Below, in pieces: positions 39,265 to 48,380 of a stretch of 64,000 nucleotides of DNA; position 1 is the stretch's first letter, and the number at the start of each line of letters is the position of its first letter. The notes under the pieces were generated by a model that had not been told where the DNA came from, did no database searches, and was given only the letters and a program-made list of their open reading frames with translations. The translations under genes were made by a program, and so were the position numbers. The DNA is from Paracoccus indicus (GTDB lineage: Bacteria; Pseudomonadota; Alphaproteobacteria; Rhodobacterales; Rhodobacteraceae). The DNA lies in NCBI RefSeq assembly GCF_003056335.1, contig NZ_PYWA01000005.1, forward strand, positions 124,001 to 188,000, given 5' to 3'.

Positions 39265-39864
39265 TCAGTCGCGGTCACCCTGTCGTTGGCCGTCGGCGTC
39301 GATCCACCAGCAGATGACGCGGCTTTCCTGCAGCGTCCGCGCATCGTCGTCGGAGGGCGCAGCAAGGCCACGATGGGCCGTCAGCCCGGCGATCGTCACC
39401 TGCCCCATGACGCCGCGACCCAGCTGGGCGTTGGCGACCTTGTCTATCAGCAGGGGCGTGATCTCATCCGGCGTCGCGCAACTCGGGTCGGCAATGATGG
39501 CGGCCAGGCGGTCGCGGCGGGCGTCGTCTTCCGCCATCAGGCGCTCGACCTCGGCGCGGAAAGCGGGTTCCGTCTGGATATAGGCGGCAAGCACCGGCAG
39601 TTTCTTCGCGGCAGGCTTCTTCAGCTTGATCCGCCCTTGCTGGTACAGCGCCATCAAAAGCCGCGCCCCGATGGGCGAGGTCAGCGGCACCTGCCCGTCG
39701 AAAAATGCCAGATCCTTGTCATCTGGCGTCAGGCGGATGCTGCCCGCGCGCCCCTCGTGCGCCGCTTTGCGCAGGGCGGCCAGCGCGGGGGTGCGGTGAA
39801 CATCGGGGATCATCTCGACCACGGAAAGCGCCGGTTTCATCAGCTCTCGAATGCCCCAAAGCAT
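39265..39864 (-). CDS. Hypothetical protein
   Basis: I do not recognise this 199-residue protein. It starts MLWGIRELMKPALSVVEMIP and has a mixed helical, charged composition with a Lys/Pro-rich patch (about 93-101), no signal peptide and no Cys cluster. The chosen ATG has GAGGG four bases upstream. It lies between trpB and a tRNA-Pro gene on the same strand. The intact frame with a good ribosome site and normal codon use supports a real gene. Confidence 0.6.
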   Translation of the reverse strand: MLWGIRELMKPALSVVEMIPDVHRTPALAALRKAAHEGRAGSIRLTPDDKDLAFFDGQVPLTSPIGARLLMALYQQGRIKLKKPAAKKLPVLAAYIQTEPAFRAEVERLMAEDDARRDRLAAIIADPSCATPDEITPLLIDKVANAQLGRGVMGQVTIAGLTAHRGLAAPSDDDARTLQESRVICWWIDADGQRQGDRD

Positions 39865-39937
39865 GATGCCCTCACTTGGTTTCCGTGGTGCGATTGTCAC
39901 GGATGCGGGGCCAGATGGCCGCCCGGCAGATCCGAAA

Positions 39938-40015
<78 letters not shown>

Positions 40016-40055
40016 ACTGCTTCGCTTTAGACGATTGATGCGGCGGTGAAAAGAC

Positions 40056-40556
40056 CTAGCTGCAGGGAAATGCAGCCGCGTCTTGATCAAGCGCCGGATG
40101 CGCCAGTGCCTGGCCATTTGCCAGCCCAAGTCGGGCCGCCTCGCCGCCCGCGATTTCCAGCACCATCAGGCGTTCGGGATGCGGATCGCCGACCGAGGCG
40201 CCCGGCACCGGCGTTTCGTCCAAAGGGCGAGCGTTCCGATGAATATGGCGAATCACGCCCTCGGCATCCAGAAAGATCATGTCCAAGGGGACCAGCGTGT
40301 TGCGCATCCAGAAGCTGACGGGTTGCGGCTGTTCATAGACGAACAGCATGCCGGTCCCCTGCGGGACATCTTTGCGATACATCAGCCCCTGTGCGCGCAA
40401 AGCGGGCGTGTCCACGACCTCGATATCGAAGGAAAGGGTCTGCTGGTCGTCCACCCGGATCAGCGCCAGATCGGGGGCGCAAGCGGCCTGCGCCCCAGCC
40501 TGCCCGGCGCAGAGCAGGGTCGACAGCGCAACAGCGGCAAGCTTACTCGGCAACAT
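40056..40556 (-). CDS. DUF192 secreted protein
   Basis: This protein of about 166 residues has a signal peptide (about 1-22, GQAGA-QA). The DUF192 domain shows as ALRAQGLMYRKDVPQGTGMLF, then SFWMRNTLVPLDMIFLDAEGVI, and RLMVLEIAGGEAARLGL. Members are small extracytoplasmic proteins of unknown function. The start ATG 40556 lies inside the end of the cold-shock gene, so translation is probably coupled. Confidence 0.9.
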   Translation of the reverse strand: MLPSKLAAVALSTLLCAGQAGAQAACAPDLALIRVDDQQTLSFDIEVVDTPALRAQGLMYRKDVPQGTGMLFVYEQPQPVSFWMRNTLVPLDMIFLDAEGVIRHIHRNARPLDETPVPGASVGDPHPERLMVLEIAGGEAARLGLANGQALAHPALDQDAAAFPCS

Positions 40557-41139
40557 GGGCAAGATATTCGGCGTCCTGCATGTCTTCGCGGATGTCGGCC
40601 TTCAGCTCTTGCGTGGCCGCGGGAACGGCGTTGTCCCAAGAAGCGACCTGGGCGGCCATCAGCCCGCGCGGGCCTTCGATGACCCTCAGGCAGATCGCCT
40701 CGCCTATGGCAAGGTCAGCAAAACCGGAATGGCGGACAACCTCGATATGTATGAATACATCTTCAGGATGTCCGAAGATATTTGCGAAACCGAAGCCCTT
40801 GCTCTTGTCGAACCACTTCACCCGGGCCGGTCGAAGCGGAAGGCTGTCCATATGCTCGATGACTTCGGGATCAAGATCGGCAATGGGGGGCAGCCCATCG
40901 GTCGCAGGCGGTTCGATCGAGACGACCTCGGCAGCCTGAGTGCCGCGCTTGGTGGCTTGGACCATGACGACGACCTTGGATTGATCGGCGACCGAGCTGC
41001 GCCCGAAATTGCGCAGCACGTTGGCGTGCAGAAGAATGTCTTCTCCGCCTGCGTCGTTCACGATGAAACCATAGCCCTTCGTCGCGTCGAACCACTTTAC
41101 CAGTCCGGTTACGAGCGTGAGGCCAGAATCTTCAGTCAT
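40543..41139 (-). CDS. Double cold-shock-domain protein
   Basis: This 198-residue protein has two cold-shock domains. The first is at about 9-70 (TGLVKWFDATKGYGFIVNDAGGEDILLHANVL) and the second at about 105-165 (ARVKWFDKSKGFGFANIFGHPEDVFIHIEVV). The RNP1-like KGYGFI and KGFGFA and the RNP2-like DILLH and DVFIH motifs are present. It should bind single-stranded RNA or DNA. The start at 41139 (MTEDSGL) matches the family better than upstream in-frame codons, though its ribosome site is weak. Confidence 0.9.
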   Translation of the reverse strand: MTEDSGLTLVTGLVKWFDATKGYGFIVNDAGGEDILLHANVLRNFGRSSVADQSKVVVMVQATKRGTQAAEVVSIEPPATDGLPPIADLDPEVIEHMDSLPLRPARVKWFDKSKGFGFANIFGHPEDVFIHIEVVRHSGFADLAIGEAICLRVIEGPRGLMAAQVASWDNAVPAATQELKADIREDMQDAEYLAHVAE

Positions 41140-41245
41140 CGTCTGCAATTTCCACGAAATGCCAATTGGTGCGGACATTAGGACCGCCTTCATCGGACTA
41201 CAACAAAATACCACCACCCGGGCAGAGCGACGAACCACGTTCCCT

Positions 41246-41274
41246 CATCTTGGCCCATGCAGCGCATTCGTCAA
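41246..41274 (-). promoter_or_regulatory. Candidate promoter of the cold-shock gene
   Basis: On the minus strand TTGACG (41269-41274) is followed after 17 bases by AAGATG (41246-41251). This would give a 5' leader of about 100 bases before the start codon at 41139. Long leaders are usual for cold-shock mRNAs. The -10 box is weak. Confidence 0.4.
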
Positions 41275-41276
41275 GC

Positions 41277-41894
41277 TTATGGTGCCAAACGCGTGACTTT
41301 CCAGCGACCTTCCGCCTGTCTGACCCAGACAAAACGATCATGAAGCCGAAAGGCGCCGTCAGCCCAGAACTCGATCTGGGACGGGCTGATTCGGAATCCG
41401 CCCCAGAACGGAGGGCGGTCGGGGGTGGTACCATGCTTCAGTGACACTTTTGCGACAGCCGCGACCAGCGCCGCACGATTTTCCAACGGCTGCGATTGTG
41501 GCGAGGCCCAGGCCCCCAGCCTGCTCTTCAGTGCCCGGCTGTTGTAATAGGCATCGGCCTGCGGCCCCTCCTCGCGCGTGACGGTGCCCCGGACGCGGAT
41601 CTGTCGGCGCAGCGACTTCCAGTGCATCACGAAGGACGCCTTGCCCGTCGCGCTGATCTGGCGCCCCTTGGCACTGTCGTAATTGGTGTAGAAGACGAAA
41701 GATCCATCCTGCCCCTGCCCGTCGATATCCTTCAGCAACACCATCCGCGTGTCGGGCATGCCCTCGGCATCGACCGTCGACAGGGCAATGGCGTTGGGAT
41801 CGTTGATCTCGCTGGCCTCGGCCTCGGCCAGCCATGCGCGGGTGATGTCGAAAGGGTCGTCCCCCGCGAAGATTCCGGTCCGATCTGTCATCAT
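41277..41894 (-). CDS. pdxH: Pyridoxamine 5'-phosphate oxidase
   Basis: PdxH oxidises PNP or PMP to PLP with FMN. The 205-residue sequence has [42 protein letters not shown] and the C-terminal [22 protein letters not shown], all typical of PdxH. It is divergent from fabI. Confidence 0.95.
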   Translation of the reverse strand: MMTDRTGIFAGDDPFDITRAWLAEAEASEINDPNAIALSTVDAEGMPDTRMVLLKDIDGQGQDGSFVFYTNYDSAKGRQISATGKASFVMHWKSLRRQIRVRGTVTREEGPQADAYYNSRALKSRLGAWASPQSQPLENRAALVAAVAKVSLKHGTTPDRPPFWGGFRISPSQIEFWADGAFRLHDRFVWVRQAEGRWKVTRLAP

Positions 41895-41970
41895 CCGTTC
41901 CTTGTGCTTGATGCGGCAGGGTAAACGGCATAATCACCGCTTAAACGGTTGAAAGCGCGAGGGACGGGAC

Positions 41971-42798
41971 ATGTCAAGCGAGCAGAGGTCAGGCCTGATG
42001 GCCGGCAAGCGCGGTCTGATCATGGGGTTGGCCAACGACAAGTCGATTGCCTGGGGCATCGCAAAGGCCCTAGCGGCCGAAGGTGCCGAACTGGCATTCA
42101 GCTATCAGGGCGAGTCGCTGAAGAAGCGCGTCGACCCGCTGGCAGCCCAGTTGGGGTCCGACACCGTGCTGCCCTGCGACGTGTCGAACGGTGAATCCAT
42201 CGACCGGCTGTTCGGCGATCTGGCCGCGAAATGGGACAAGCTGGACTTCATCGTCCATGCAATCGGATTTTCTGACAAGGAACAGCTGCGGGGCCGCTAT
42301 GCCGAGACCACGCGCGACAACTTCCTGATGACGATGGATATTTCCGTCTATTCATTCACCGCCGTCGCCCGCCGGGCTGCTGCGATGATGACGGATGGCG
42401 GCTCGATGCTGACGCTGACCTATTACGGTGCCGAACGCGTCATGCCGCATTACAACGTCATGGGCGTCGCCAAGGCCGCGCTGGAAGCATCGGTCCGCTA
42501 CCTGGCCGAGGATTTCGGCAAGGACAACATTCGCGTCAACGCCATCAGCGCAGGTCCGATCAAGACGCTGGCCGCATCGGGCATCGGCGACTTCCGTTAC
42601 ATCATGAAGTGGAACGAGCTGAACTCTCCGCTGCGTCGCAATGTCACGCAGGAGGACGTGGGCAATTCCGCCCTCTACCTGCTGTCGCGCCTTGGTGCCG
42701 GCGTCACCGGTGAAACGCATCATGTCGATGCGGGCTATCACGTCGTGGGCATGAAGGCCGTCGATGCGCCCGACATCGCGACGGTCAAGAAAGACTGA
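41971..42798 (+). CDS. fabI: Enoyl-[acyl-carrier-protein] reductase (NADH)
   Basis: FabI performs the last reduction in each fatty-acid elongation cycle. The 275-residue SDR-type enzyme has the NAD motif [13 protein letters not shown] and catalytic Tyr151, Tyr161 and Lys168. These match E. coli Tyr146, Tyr156 and Lys163 at a constant offset of five. An alternative in-frame ATG at residue 10 is possible. It is followed by a LysE-type gene after 21 bases. Confidence 0.96.
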   Translation: MSSEQRSGLMAGKRGLIMGLANDKSIAWGIAKALAAEGAELAFSYQGESLKKRVDPLAAQLGSDTVLPCDVSNGESIDRLFGDLAAKWDKLDFIVHAIGFSDKEQLRGRYAETTRDNFLMTMDISVYSFTAVARRAAAMMTDGGSMLTLTYYGAERVMPHYNVMGVAKAALEASVRYLAEDFGKDNIRVNAISAGPIKTLAASGIGDFRYIMKWNELNSPLRRNVTQEDVGNSALYLLSRLGAGVTGETHHVDAGYHVVGMKAVDAPDIATVKKD

Positions 42799-42819
42799 CG
42801 AACAAGGGGGCGGTCGGGC

Positions 42820-43434
42820 ATGATCACCATCTCGGTCGACCAGCTGAGCATCTTCGTGGCGACGCTGGCGCTGGCGATCCTGTCGCCCGGCCCCGGCGTC
42901 ATCGCGATCAGCCAAGGCACCTTTGCCCATGGACGCCGCCATGCCCTGCCCTATGGCTGGGGATTGGCGATCGGCGCATCGGCGTGGTGCCTCTTCGCGC
43001 TGCTGGGACTGACAGTGATCTTCCGCCTGTTCCCCTGGACGCTGACGGCCATGCGGATCGCAGGCGGCATCTACCTGCTTTGGATCGGGTCCAAGATGTG
43101 GCGTCATGCGGCCGATCCCGTGCCCGACCCCGCCACGACCAAGGGCCGACCCGGGTTCTGGTCCGGCATGGCGTTGAACATGTCGAACCCCAAGCCTGCG
43201 CTTTTCTATTCCGCCATTCTTCTGTCGATCTTCCCCGCCGTCCTCAGCGTCGCCGACCGGGGAACAATCTATCTGACAGCCTTGTCGGTCGAGCTGTTAT
43301 TCTATACCGCACTGGCCTGTTTGATGGCGTTGCCGTGGTTGCGGGACCGTTATCATGCCACGAAGTTCTGGATCGACCGCGGGGCCGGCCTGGCGATTGC
43401 ATTGCTGGGCCTCTCACTGGTCGTGAATCCCTGA
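42820..43434 (+). CDS. LysE/RhtB-family exporter
   Basis: This 204-residue inner-membrane protein has six predicted hydrophobic segments and the family start [40 protein letters not shown] and [15 protein letters not shown] are also typical. Members export amino acids or their derivatives. The substrate cannot be told. It lies between fabI and gpt on the same strand. Confidence 0.92.
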   Translation: MITISVDQLSIFVATLALAILSPGPGVIAISQGTFAHGRRHALPYGWGLAIGASAWCLFALLGLTVIFRLFPWTLTAMRIAGGIYLLWIGSKMWRHAADPVPDPATTKGRPGFWSGMALNMSNPKPALFYSAILLSIFPAVLSVADRGTIYLTALSVELLFYTALACLMALPWLRDRYHATKFWIDRGAGLAIALLGLSLVVNP

Positions 43435-43450
43435 GGAAGGAAATAGACGC

Positions 43451-43939
43451 ATGACGGATCGTCTGCCCCACGAAAAAGGTTTTCACATCAGCTGGGACCA
43501 GCTGCACCGCGACGCCCGCGCCTTGGCCTGGCGGATGGAAGAACAGGAATGGCGCGCCGTCCTGGCCGTGACCCGCGGCGGCCTGGTCCCCGCGATGATC
43601 GTCGCACGCGAACTGGACATCCGCACGATCGACACCATCAGCGTGAAATCCTATCACCGGCAGGAACAATCCGGGCTGACGGTGCTGAAGAAGCCCGACC
43701 CCGAACTGATGGGCGACGGCGACGGCATCCTGGTCGTCGACGATCTGGTCGACAGCGGTCGCACGCTGGAACTGATCCGCGAGATGTATCCCAAGGCCCA
43801 TATGGCCACGGTCTATGCCAAGCCCAAGGGCAAGCCGATGGTGAACAGCTATGTCACCGAGGTCAGCCAGGATACCTGGATCTATTTCCCTTGGGACATG
43901 GCGCTGCAATACGTCCAGCCGTTCCGCGGCGAGGACTAA
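43451..43939 (+). CDS. gpt: Xanthine phosphoribosyltransferase
   Basis: This 162-residue purine-salvage enzyme converts xanthine or guanine with PRPP to XMP or GMP. The PRPP-binding loop [18 protein letters not shown] and the N-terminal [14 protein letters not shown] are typical of the Gpt type. [14 protein letters not shown] near the C-terminus also fits. The ribosome site is GAGGAAG. Confidence 0.94.
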   Translation: MTDRLPHEKGFHISWDQLHRDARALAWRMEEQEWRAVLAVTRGGLVPAMIVARELDIRTIDTISVKSYHRQEQSGLTVLKKPDPELMGDGDGILVVDDLVDSGRTLELIREMYPKAHMATVYAKPKGKPMVNSYVTEVSQDTWIYFPWDMALQYVQPFRGED

Positions 43940-43969
43940 GGTTCCATCACAAAGACTTGCTTGTCCGCT

Positions 43970-43994
43970 CCCCGTCGAACCCGTTTCGGCGGGG
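43970..43994 (+). terminator. Hairpin after gpt
   Basis: CCCCGTCGAA pairs with TTCGGCGGGG (10 bp, one T-G wobble) around a CCCGT loop, 30 bases after the gpt stop. A mixed T-rich stretch (CTCTTTCC) follows, so it is probably a weak terminator. Confidence 0.55.
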
Positions 43995-44075
43995 AACCTC
44001 TTTCCTGATCTGCGCATTGTGCATTCAATCGCGGGGTGCACAGGCAGCCCGCAAATGGAAAACCAGGAGGACACT

Positions 44076-44837
44076 ATGCGTAATCTTCTTTTGACCACTG
44101 CCATTGCCCTGCCGATGACCTTCGGTGCCGCATTCGCCCAAGAGGCCGAGCCCGCCACCGATCCCGCGATGGAGCAGACCGAAACCGCGCCGATGGAAAC
44201 CGAAGGCACGGACACGATGGCCGATCCGGCGATGGAAAACGCCGACGCCGAAATGGAAGACGCAGATGAGGCAGCAGCCGCCGCATCGGCCGCCGAGAAG
44301 GTCGAGCAGCAGCAGGCCGAGAACGAATGGCGCGTCGACTGGATCACCGGCACATCGGTCACCTCGCCCGACGGCAATGCCATCGGCGACATCAATGACC
44401 TGATCGTCGACAGCGAAACCGGCGAGATGAAGGCCGCAATCATTGGCGTGGGTGGCTTCCTGGGTATCGGTGAAAAGCAAATCGCCTTGCCGTGGACCGA
44501 TCTGACCATCAACTCTGACGCACAAGAGATCACCACCGATCTGACCGAGGAAGAGGCTGACGCCGCACCGGAATACGTCTTCCGTGATCAGGAAGCCGCT
44601 GGTGACATGGCAGGTGACATGGCCACCGACGGTGACATGACCGCCGATCCGGCCGCAACCGATACGATGGCAACCGAGCCCGCCGCCGAACCGATGGCCG
44701 AAGAAGGCGTCGCCGAGGGTGAGCCGATCGCCACCGAGGACACCATGGAAACCGACATGGACGGTGATATGGACGGCGACATGGATGGTGATGCAGCCAC
44801 CATGGAAACCGAAGAAGAGACCGCACCGGCCAATTGA
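44076..44837 (+). CDS. Secreted PRC-barrel protein with acidic Met-rich repeats
   Basis: This 253-residue protein has a signal peptide (about 1-21, FA-QE), a PRC-barrel domain (about 86-168: GTSVTSPDGNAIGDINDLIV ... GVGGFLGIGEKQIALPW) and two acidic low-complexity flanks. The C-terminal tail (about 175-250) repeats Asp-Met units, ending in GDMDGDMDGD. Met recurs about ten times in it. PRC-barrel proteins of this kind occur in the periplasm, with no general known activity. The start follows CAGGAGG. The tail is probably disordered. Confidence 0.85.
   Translation: MRNLLLTTAIALPMTFGAAFAQEAEPATDPAMEQTETAPMETEGTDTMADPAMENADAEMEDADEAAAAASAAEKVEQQQAENEWRVDWITGTSVTSPDGNAIGDINDLIVDSETGEMKAAIIGVGGFLGIGEKQIALPWTDLTINSDAQEITTDLTEEEADAAPEYVFRDQEAAGDMAGDMATDGDMTADPAATDTMATEPAAEPMAEEGVAEGEPIATEDTMETDMDGDMDGDMDGDAATMETEEETAPAN
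44755..44796 (+). repeat. Short tandem repeat encoding (Gly-Asp-Met-Asp)n
   Basis: Near-identical 12-base units of the form GACATGGACGGT/C repeat about three times inside the PRC-barrel gene. Such repeats can change length by slippage. Confidence 0.6.
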
Positions 44838-44870
44838 TAGGCTGTCCGACCCATTAGAATCTAGAGTGAA

Positions 44871-44897
44871 AAAGGCGGCCCTGTTCGGGCCGCCTTT
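44871..44897. terminator. Bidirectional terminator between the PRC-barrel gene and trpE
   Basis: AAAGGCGGCCC pairs perfectly with GGGCCGCCTTT (11 bp, 5-base loop). The minus strand continues into a T-tract and the plus strand into TTTCTT, so it should serve both convergent genes. Confidence 0.88.
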
Positions 44898-44921
44898 CTT
44901 CATGTCCGGAAGCTGTTTGGA

Positions 44922-46427
44922 TCAATAGTTGCCACGAACGAACTGGGCTGCGGCCTCGGCAGCCCGTTGAAGCGCACGGCTTTTGTTCATGGTTTCCTGG
45001 AATTCGGCCTCGGGGTCGCTGTCATAGACGACACCACCCCCCGCTTGAATGTAAAGCGCCTGATCCTTCACGACCCCGGTCCGCAACGCGATGCACATAT
45101 CCATCTCGCCATTGGCGGCGAAATAGCCCACGGCCCCGCCATAGACGCCGCGCTTTTCCGGCTCCAACTCGTCGATGATCTGCATGGCGCGGACCTTTGG
45201 CGCACCCGAGACGGTCCCCGCCGGCAGGCCCGCCAGCAGTGCCGAGAGGGCATCTTCCCCATCGCGCAATTCGCCAACCACGTTCGAGACGATATGCATG
45301 ACATGGCTGTAGCGTTCGATGACGAACTTCTCGGTCGGGCGGACAGTGCCGGGCTTGGCGACGCGACCGACATCGTTGCGACCAAGGTCCAGCAGCATCA
45401 GATGTTCGGCCAGCTCTTTCTGGTCGCCCAACAGGTCGGCCTCCAGTGCGCGGTCCTGCGCCTCGTCGGCGCCACGCGGGCGGGTACCCGCGATGGGACG
45501 GATCGTCACTTCGCCATTGCGCAGGCGAACCAGGATCTCGGGGCTGGCCCCGACGATCTGGAAGCTGCCCATGTTCAGGAAGAACATGAAGGGCGACGGG
45601 TTGGTGCGGCGCAGGCTGCGATAGAGCGCGAAGGGCGGCAGCGGGAAATCCAGCCGCCAGCGCTGGCTGGGCACCACCTGGAAGATGTCGCCCGCGCGGA
45701 TGTATTCCTTGGCCTTTTCCACCGCCGCCAGATAGTCCGGCTTGGCGAAGTTCGACACCGGGGCGCCGATCTGCATGTCGTCGCCCAAGGCGCGCGGCTC
45801 GGTCGGTTGGCGGTCCAGCGACCGCAGCGCATCCATGACCCGCTCGGCAGCCCGCGCATAGGCAGCGCGGGCGTTGTCGTTGCCGTCGTGCCAAGCGGGC
45901 GCGCAAAGCGTCACCTCGCCCTTGACGCCGTCCAGCACCGCCACGACCGAGGGGCGCATCATCATCGCGTCCGGCGTGTCCAGCGGATCGGGGTTCACAT
46001 CCGGCAGATCCTCGACCAGCCGGATCATGTCGTAGCCCAGATAGCCGAACAGACCGGCGGCAACGGGCGGGACGCCCTCGGGCATGGTCTCGATCCGGCT
46101 TTCGGCGATCAGGGCGCGCAGGCTGTCCAGCGCGGGACGCGGATCGTCGGCGTAATCTTCGGTGAAGCGCGCCTGACGATTGATCCGCGCCTTGCCGTCG
46201 CGGCATTCCCAGATCAGATCCGGCTTCATGCCGACGATGGAATAGCGACCGCGAACCTCGCCCCCCGTCACGGATTCCAGCATGAAGCTTTGCGGGGCGG
46301 CTTCGGCCAGCTTCAGCATCAGGCTGACGGGGGTGTCAAGATCGGCGGCCAGCCGGATGGTCACCAGCTGGTTGTGGCCCGCAGCCCATTGGGCTTGAAA
46401 GGTATCGAAGTCGGGCGTCAGTTGCAT
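44922..46427 (-). CDS. trpE: Anthranilate synthase component I
   Basis: TrpE makes anthranilate from chorismate using ammonia from TrpG. The 501-residue sequence has the tryptophan feedback-site segment MLESVTGGE near residue 50. The chorismate-binding core shows as GTRPRGADEAQDRALEADLL, DLGRNDVGRVAKPGTV and AGLPAGTVSGAPKVRAM. The start ATG shares its A with the ppiD stop (TGATG). trpG lies about 4 kb away on the other strand. Confidence 0.96.
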   Translation of the reverse strand: MQLTPDFDTFQAQWAAGHNQLVTIRLAADLDTPVSLMLKLAEAAPQSFMLESVTGGEVRGRYSIVGMKPDLIWECRDGKARINRQARFTEDYADDPRPALDSLRALIAESRIETMPEGVPPVAAGLFGYLGYDMIRLVEDLPDVNPDPLDTPDAMMMRPSVVAVLDGVKGEVTLCAPAWHDGNDNARAAYARAAERVMDALRSLDRQPTEPRALGDDMQIGAPVSNFAKPDYLAAVEKAKEYIRAGDIFQVVPSQRWRLDFPLPPFALYRSLRRTNPSPFMFFLNMGSFQIVGASPEILVRLRNGEVTIRPIAGTRPRGADEAQDRALEADLLGDQKELAEHLMLLDLGRNDVGRVAKPGTVRPTEKFVIERYSHVMHIVSNVVGELRDGEDALSALLAGLPAGTVSGAPKVRAMQIIDELEPEKRGVYGGAVGYFAANGEMDMCIALRTGVVKDQALYIQAGGGVVYDSDPEAEFQETMNKSRALQRAAEAAAQFVRGNY

Positions 46428-48313
46428 CACTGAACCTGCGCGTTGATGGCGTTGATGGCCTGCTGGTTGATCTGCACCTTCGAATTGTGCTGCACGTGGC
46501 GGGCATAATATTCGAAGATGTCGCCCTGCAGGGATTGGTTCAGGCGCGATTGCACCGAGTCGACGATCTGGACCGCGTCGTCGCTGGAAAGATCCGCATC
46601 CGTGATCTGGTCCAGCCGCAGCACGAAGACGCGGTCGCCTGCATCGACGACGCTGACGTCACCCGGTTCGGCCAGGTTGAAGGCCTGCGACAAGATCTGG
46701 GGCGGCAGGCCGCGCATGTAGTCGCTGCGCGCCATGTCGGTTTCGCTGTTCCATTCCAAGGCGGCGGTTTCCTCGGCCTGCGGTTCCGCATCGGCCCCGG
46801 GCGAGGTTTCGGCGACCGCCGCAAGCCGCTGTTCCGACGCCAGATCCAGCAAGCGGCGCTGCAGTTCGGCCTGCTTCCAATCGGCCAGCACCTCATCCCT
46901 GACCTCGTCGAAGGGCCTCAGGGTCGGCGGAACAATCTCGTCCAGACGCATGGCGAAGACGCCGCCATCAGCCAATTCGAAAAGCTGCGGGAAATCGCTG
47001 GTGGTGATGTCGGCGGCACGTTCGCGGAAACCTTCGTATCCGGCAATGCTGCCTTCCTCGGGACTGCCTTCGGCGGTCCAATCGACCTGACCCAGCTGCA
47101 GTTCGGTTTCCTCGGCCAGTTCCTCCAGGGTGGCACCGCCGGCCAGCAGGTCCTCGTAGTCGGACGCGCGGTCCTGGATCTGACGCGCGGCGCGGCTGAG
47201 GGCCGCTTCGCCGCGCAGGTCGTCGCGCGCATCCTCAAACGAGATGTCGACCGGGTCGAGGATCGCGTTCACGGAAAACAGCGCCGGCCCAAGGTCGGTC
47301 TGCACCGGACCCACGACGCCCGGCTGTTCGGCAGCAAAGACGGCATCGGCGGCCTGGCCCAGTTCGTCGCGCGCGACCTCGCCCAGATCGATGTCGTCCA
47401 GCGTCAGCCCGCGTTCGACCACGAAGGCCTCGAAGGGCTTGTCGCCCGCGTCGATCTGGTCGCGTGCAGCCTGGGCATCGGCTTCGGTCGGGAAGACGAG
47501 GCGGCCGACCATCCGGCGTTCGGGACGCTGGAACTGATCGATGTTGCGGTCATAGACATCACGAAGCGCGGCCTCGTCCAGCTGAACCTCGCCCGACAGC
47601 ATATCGGGGTTGATCCAGGCATAACTGATCTTGCGGGTTTCGGGCGCGGTGAAGCGATCGCCGTTCGCCTCGTGCCAGGCCTTCAAGGTCGCCTCGTCGG
47701 GATCGGCGACAGGTTCGGCCAGATCATCCTCGGTCAGTTCGCGCCAGGAAAAATCACGCGTCTGCAACAGCCAGCGTGCGGTCTGATCGACCATCGGCGC
47801 GGGGGCCGAGACGCCATCGGCAACGGCCTGTTGCAGGATCAGGCGGGATTCGTCGTCGCGCACGGTCTTTTCGAAATCCGCTTCGGTCAGACGCTCACGT
47901 CGCAGGATCTCGGAATAGGCGGTGCGGTCGAAGCTGCCGTTCGGGCCCTGGAAGGCACCAGCCTGCATGATCGTCTGCGCGACCTTTTCATCGCCCACGG
48001 AAACGCCGATCCGCCGCGCCTGTTCGGCAAGGGCCGCGGCACCGATCAGCTGGCCCTGGACCATCGCGGGCAGACCCATCTGCTGGGCCTGCGCCATGGT
48101 GATCTGCTGGCCGGTCTGCTGGGACAGGCTGCGCATCTGGTTCTGCAGGGCGCGGGCGTATTCATCCGCGGTGATCTTCGTGTCGCCGACCGAGCCGACC
48201 TCGGTCGTGCCCCCTGAAAAGCTGGTGACGCCGAAGCCCCCCAGCCCCAGGACCATCAGACCCAGAAGGATCCAGACGACGGTCGATTTGCCCTTGGTTC
48301 GCAGCTGTGACAT
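46427..48313 (-). CDS. ppiD: Peptidyl-prolyl isomerase / periplasmic chaperone (PpiD/SurA-like)
   Basis: This 628-residue protein has an N-terminal membrane anchor (about 12-32) and a SurA_N-type helical chaperone region, then a parvulin-like domain in the middle. The N-terminal KGKSTVVWILLGLMVLGLGG and VGDTKITADEYARALQNQM are typical of Rhodobacteraceae PpiD-like proteins. It should assist folding of exported proteins at the periplasmic face. It is directly coupled to trpE downstream. Confidence 0.88.
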   Translation of the reverse strand: MSQLRTKGKSTVVWILLGLMVLGLGGFGVTSFSGGTTEVGSVGDTKITADEYARALQNQMRSLSQQTGQQITMAQAQQMGLPAMVQGQLIGAAALAEQARRIGVSVGDEKVAQTIMQAGAFQGPNGSFDRTAYSEILRRERLTEADFEKTVRDDESRLILQQAVADGVSAPAPMVDQTARWLLQTRDFSWRELTEDDLAEPVADPDEATLKAWHEANGDRFTAPETRKISYAWINPDMLSGEVQLDEAALRDVYDRNIDQFQRPERRMVGRLVFPTEADAQAARDQIDAGDKPFEAFVVERGLTLDDIDLGEVARDELGQAADAVFAAEQPGVVGPVQTDLGPALFSVNAILDPVDISFEDARDDLRGEAALSRAARQIQDRASDYEDLLAGGATLEELAEETELQLGQVDWTAEGSPEEGSIAGYEGFRERAADITTSDFPQLFELADGGVFAMRLDEIVPPTLRPFDEVRDEVLADWKQAELQRRLLDLASEQRLAAVAETSPGADAEPQAEETAALEWNSETDMARSDYMRGLPPQILSQAFNLAEPGDVSVVDAGDRVFVLRLDQITDADLSSDDAVQIVDSVQSRLNQSLQGDIFEYYARHVQHNSKVQINQQAINAINAQVQ

Positions 48314-48380
48314 GGCGCGGCCTTCCTCGTGGTCGTGTCTTGACCGTCTTTAGGACGCCGCGCCCCGCGCCACAAGTGGA

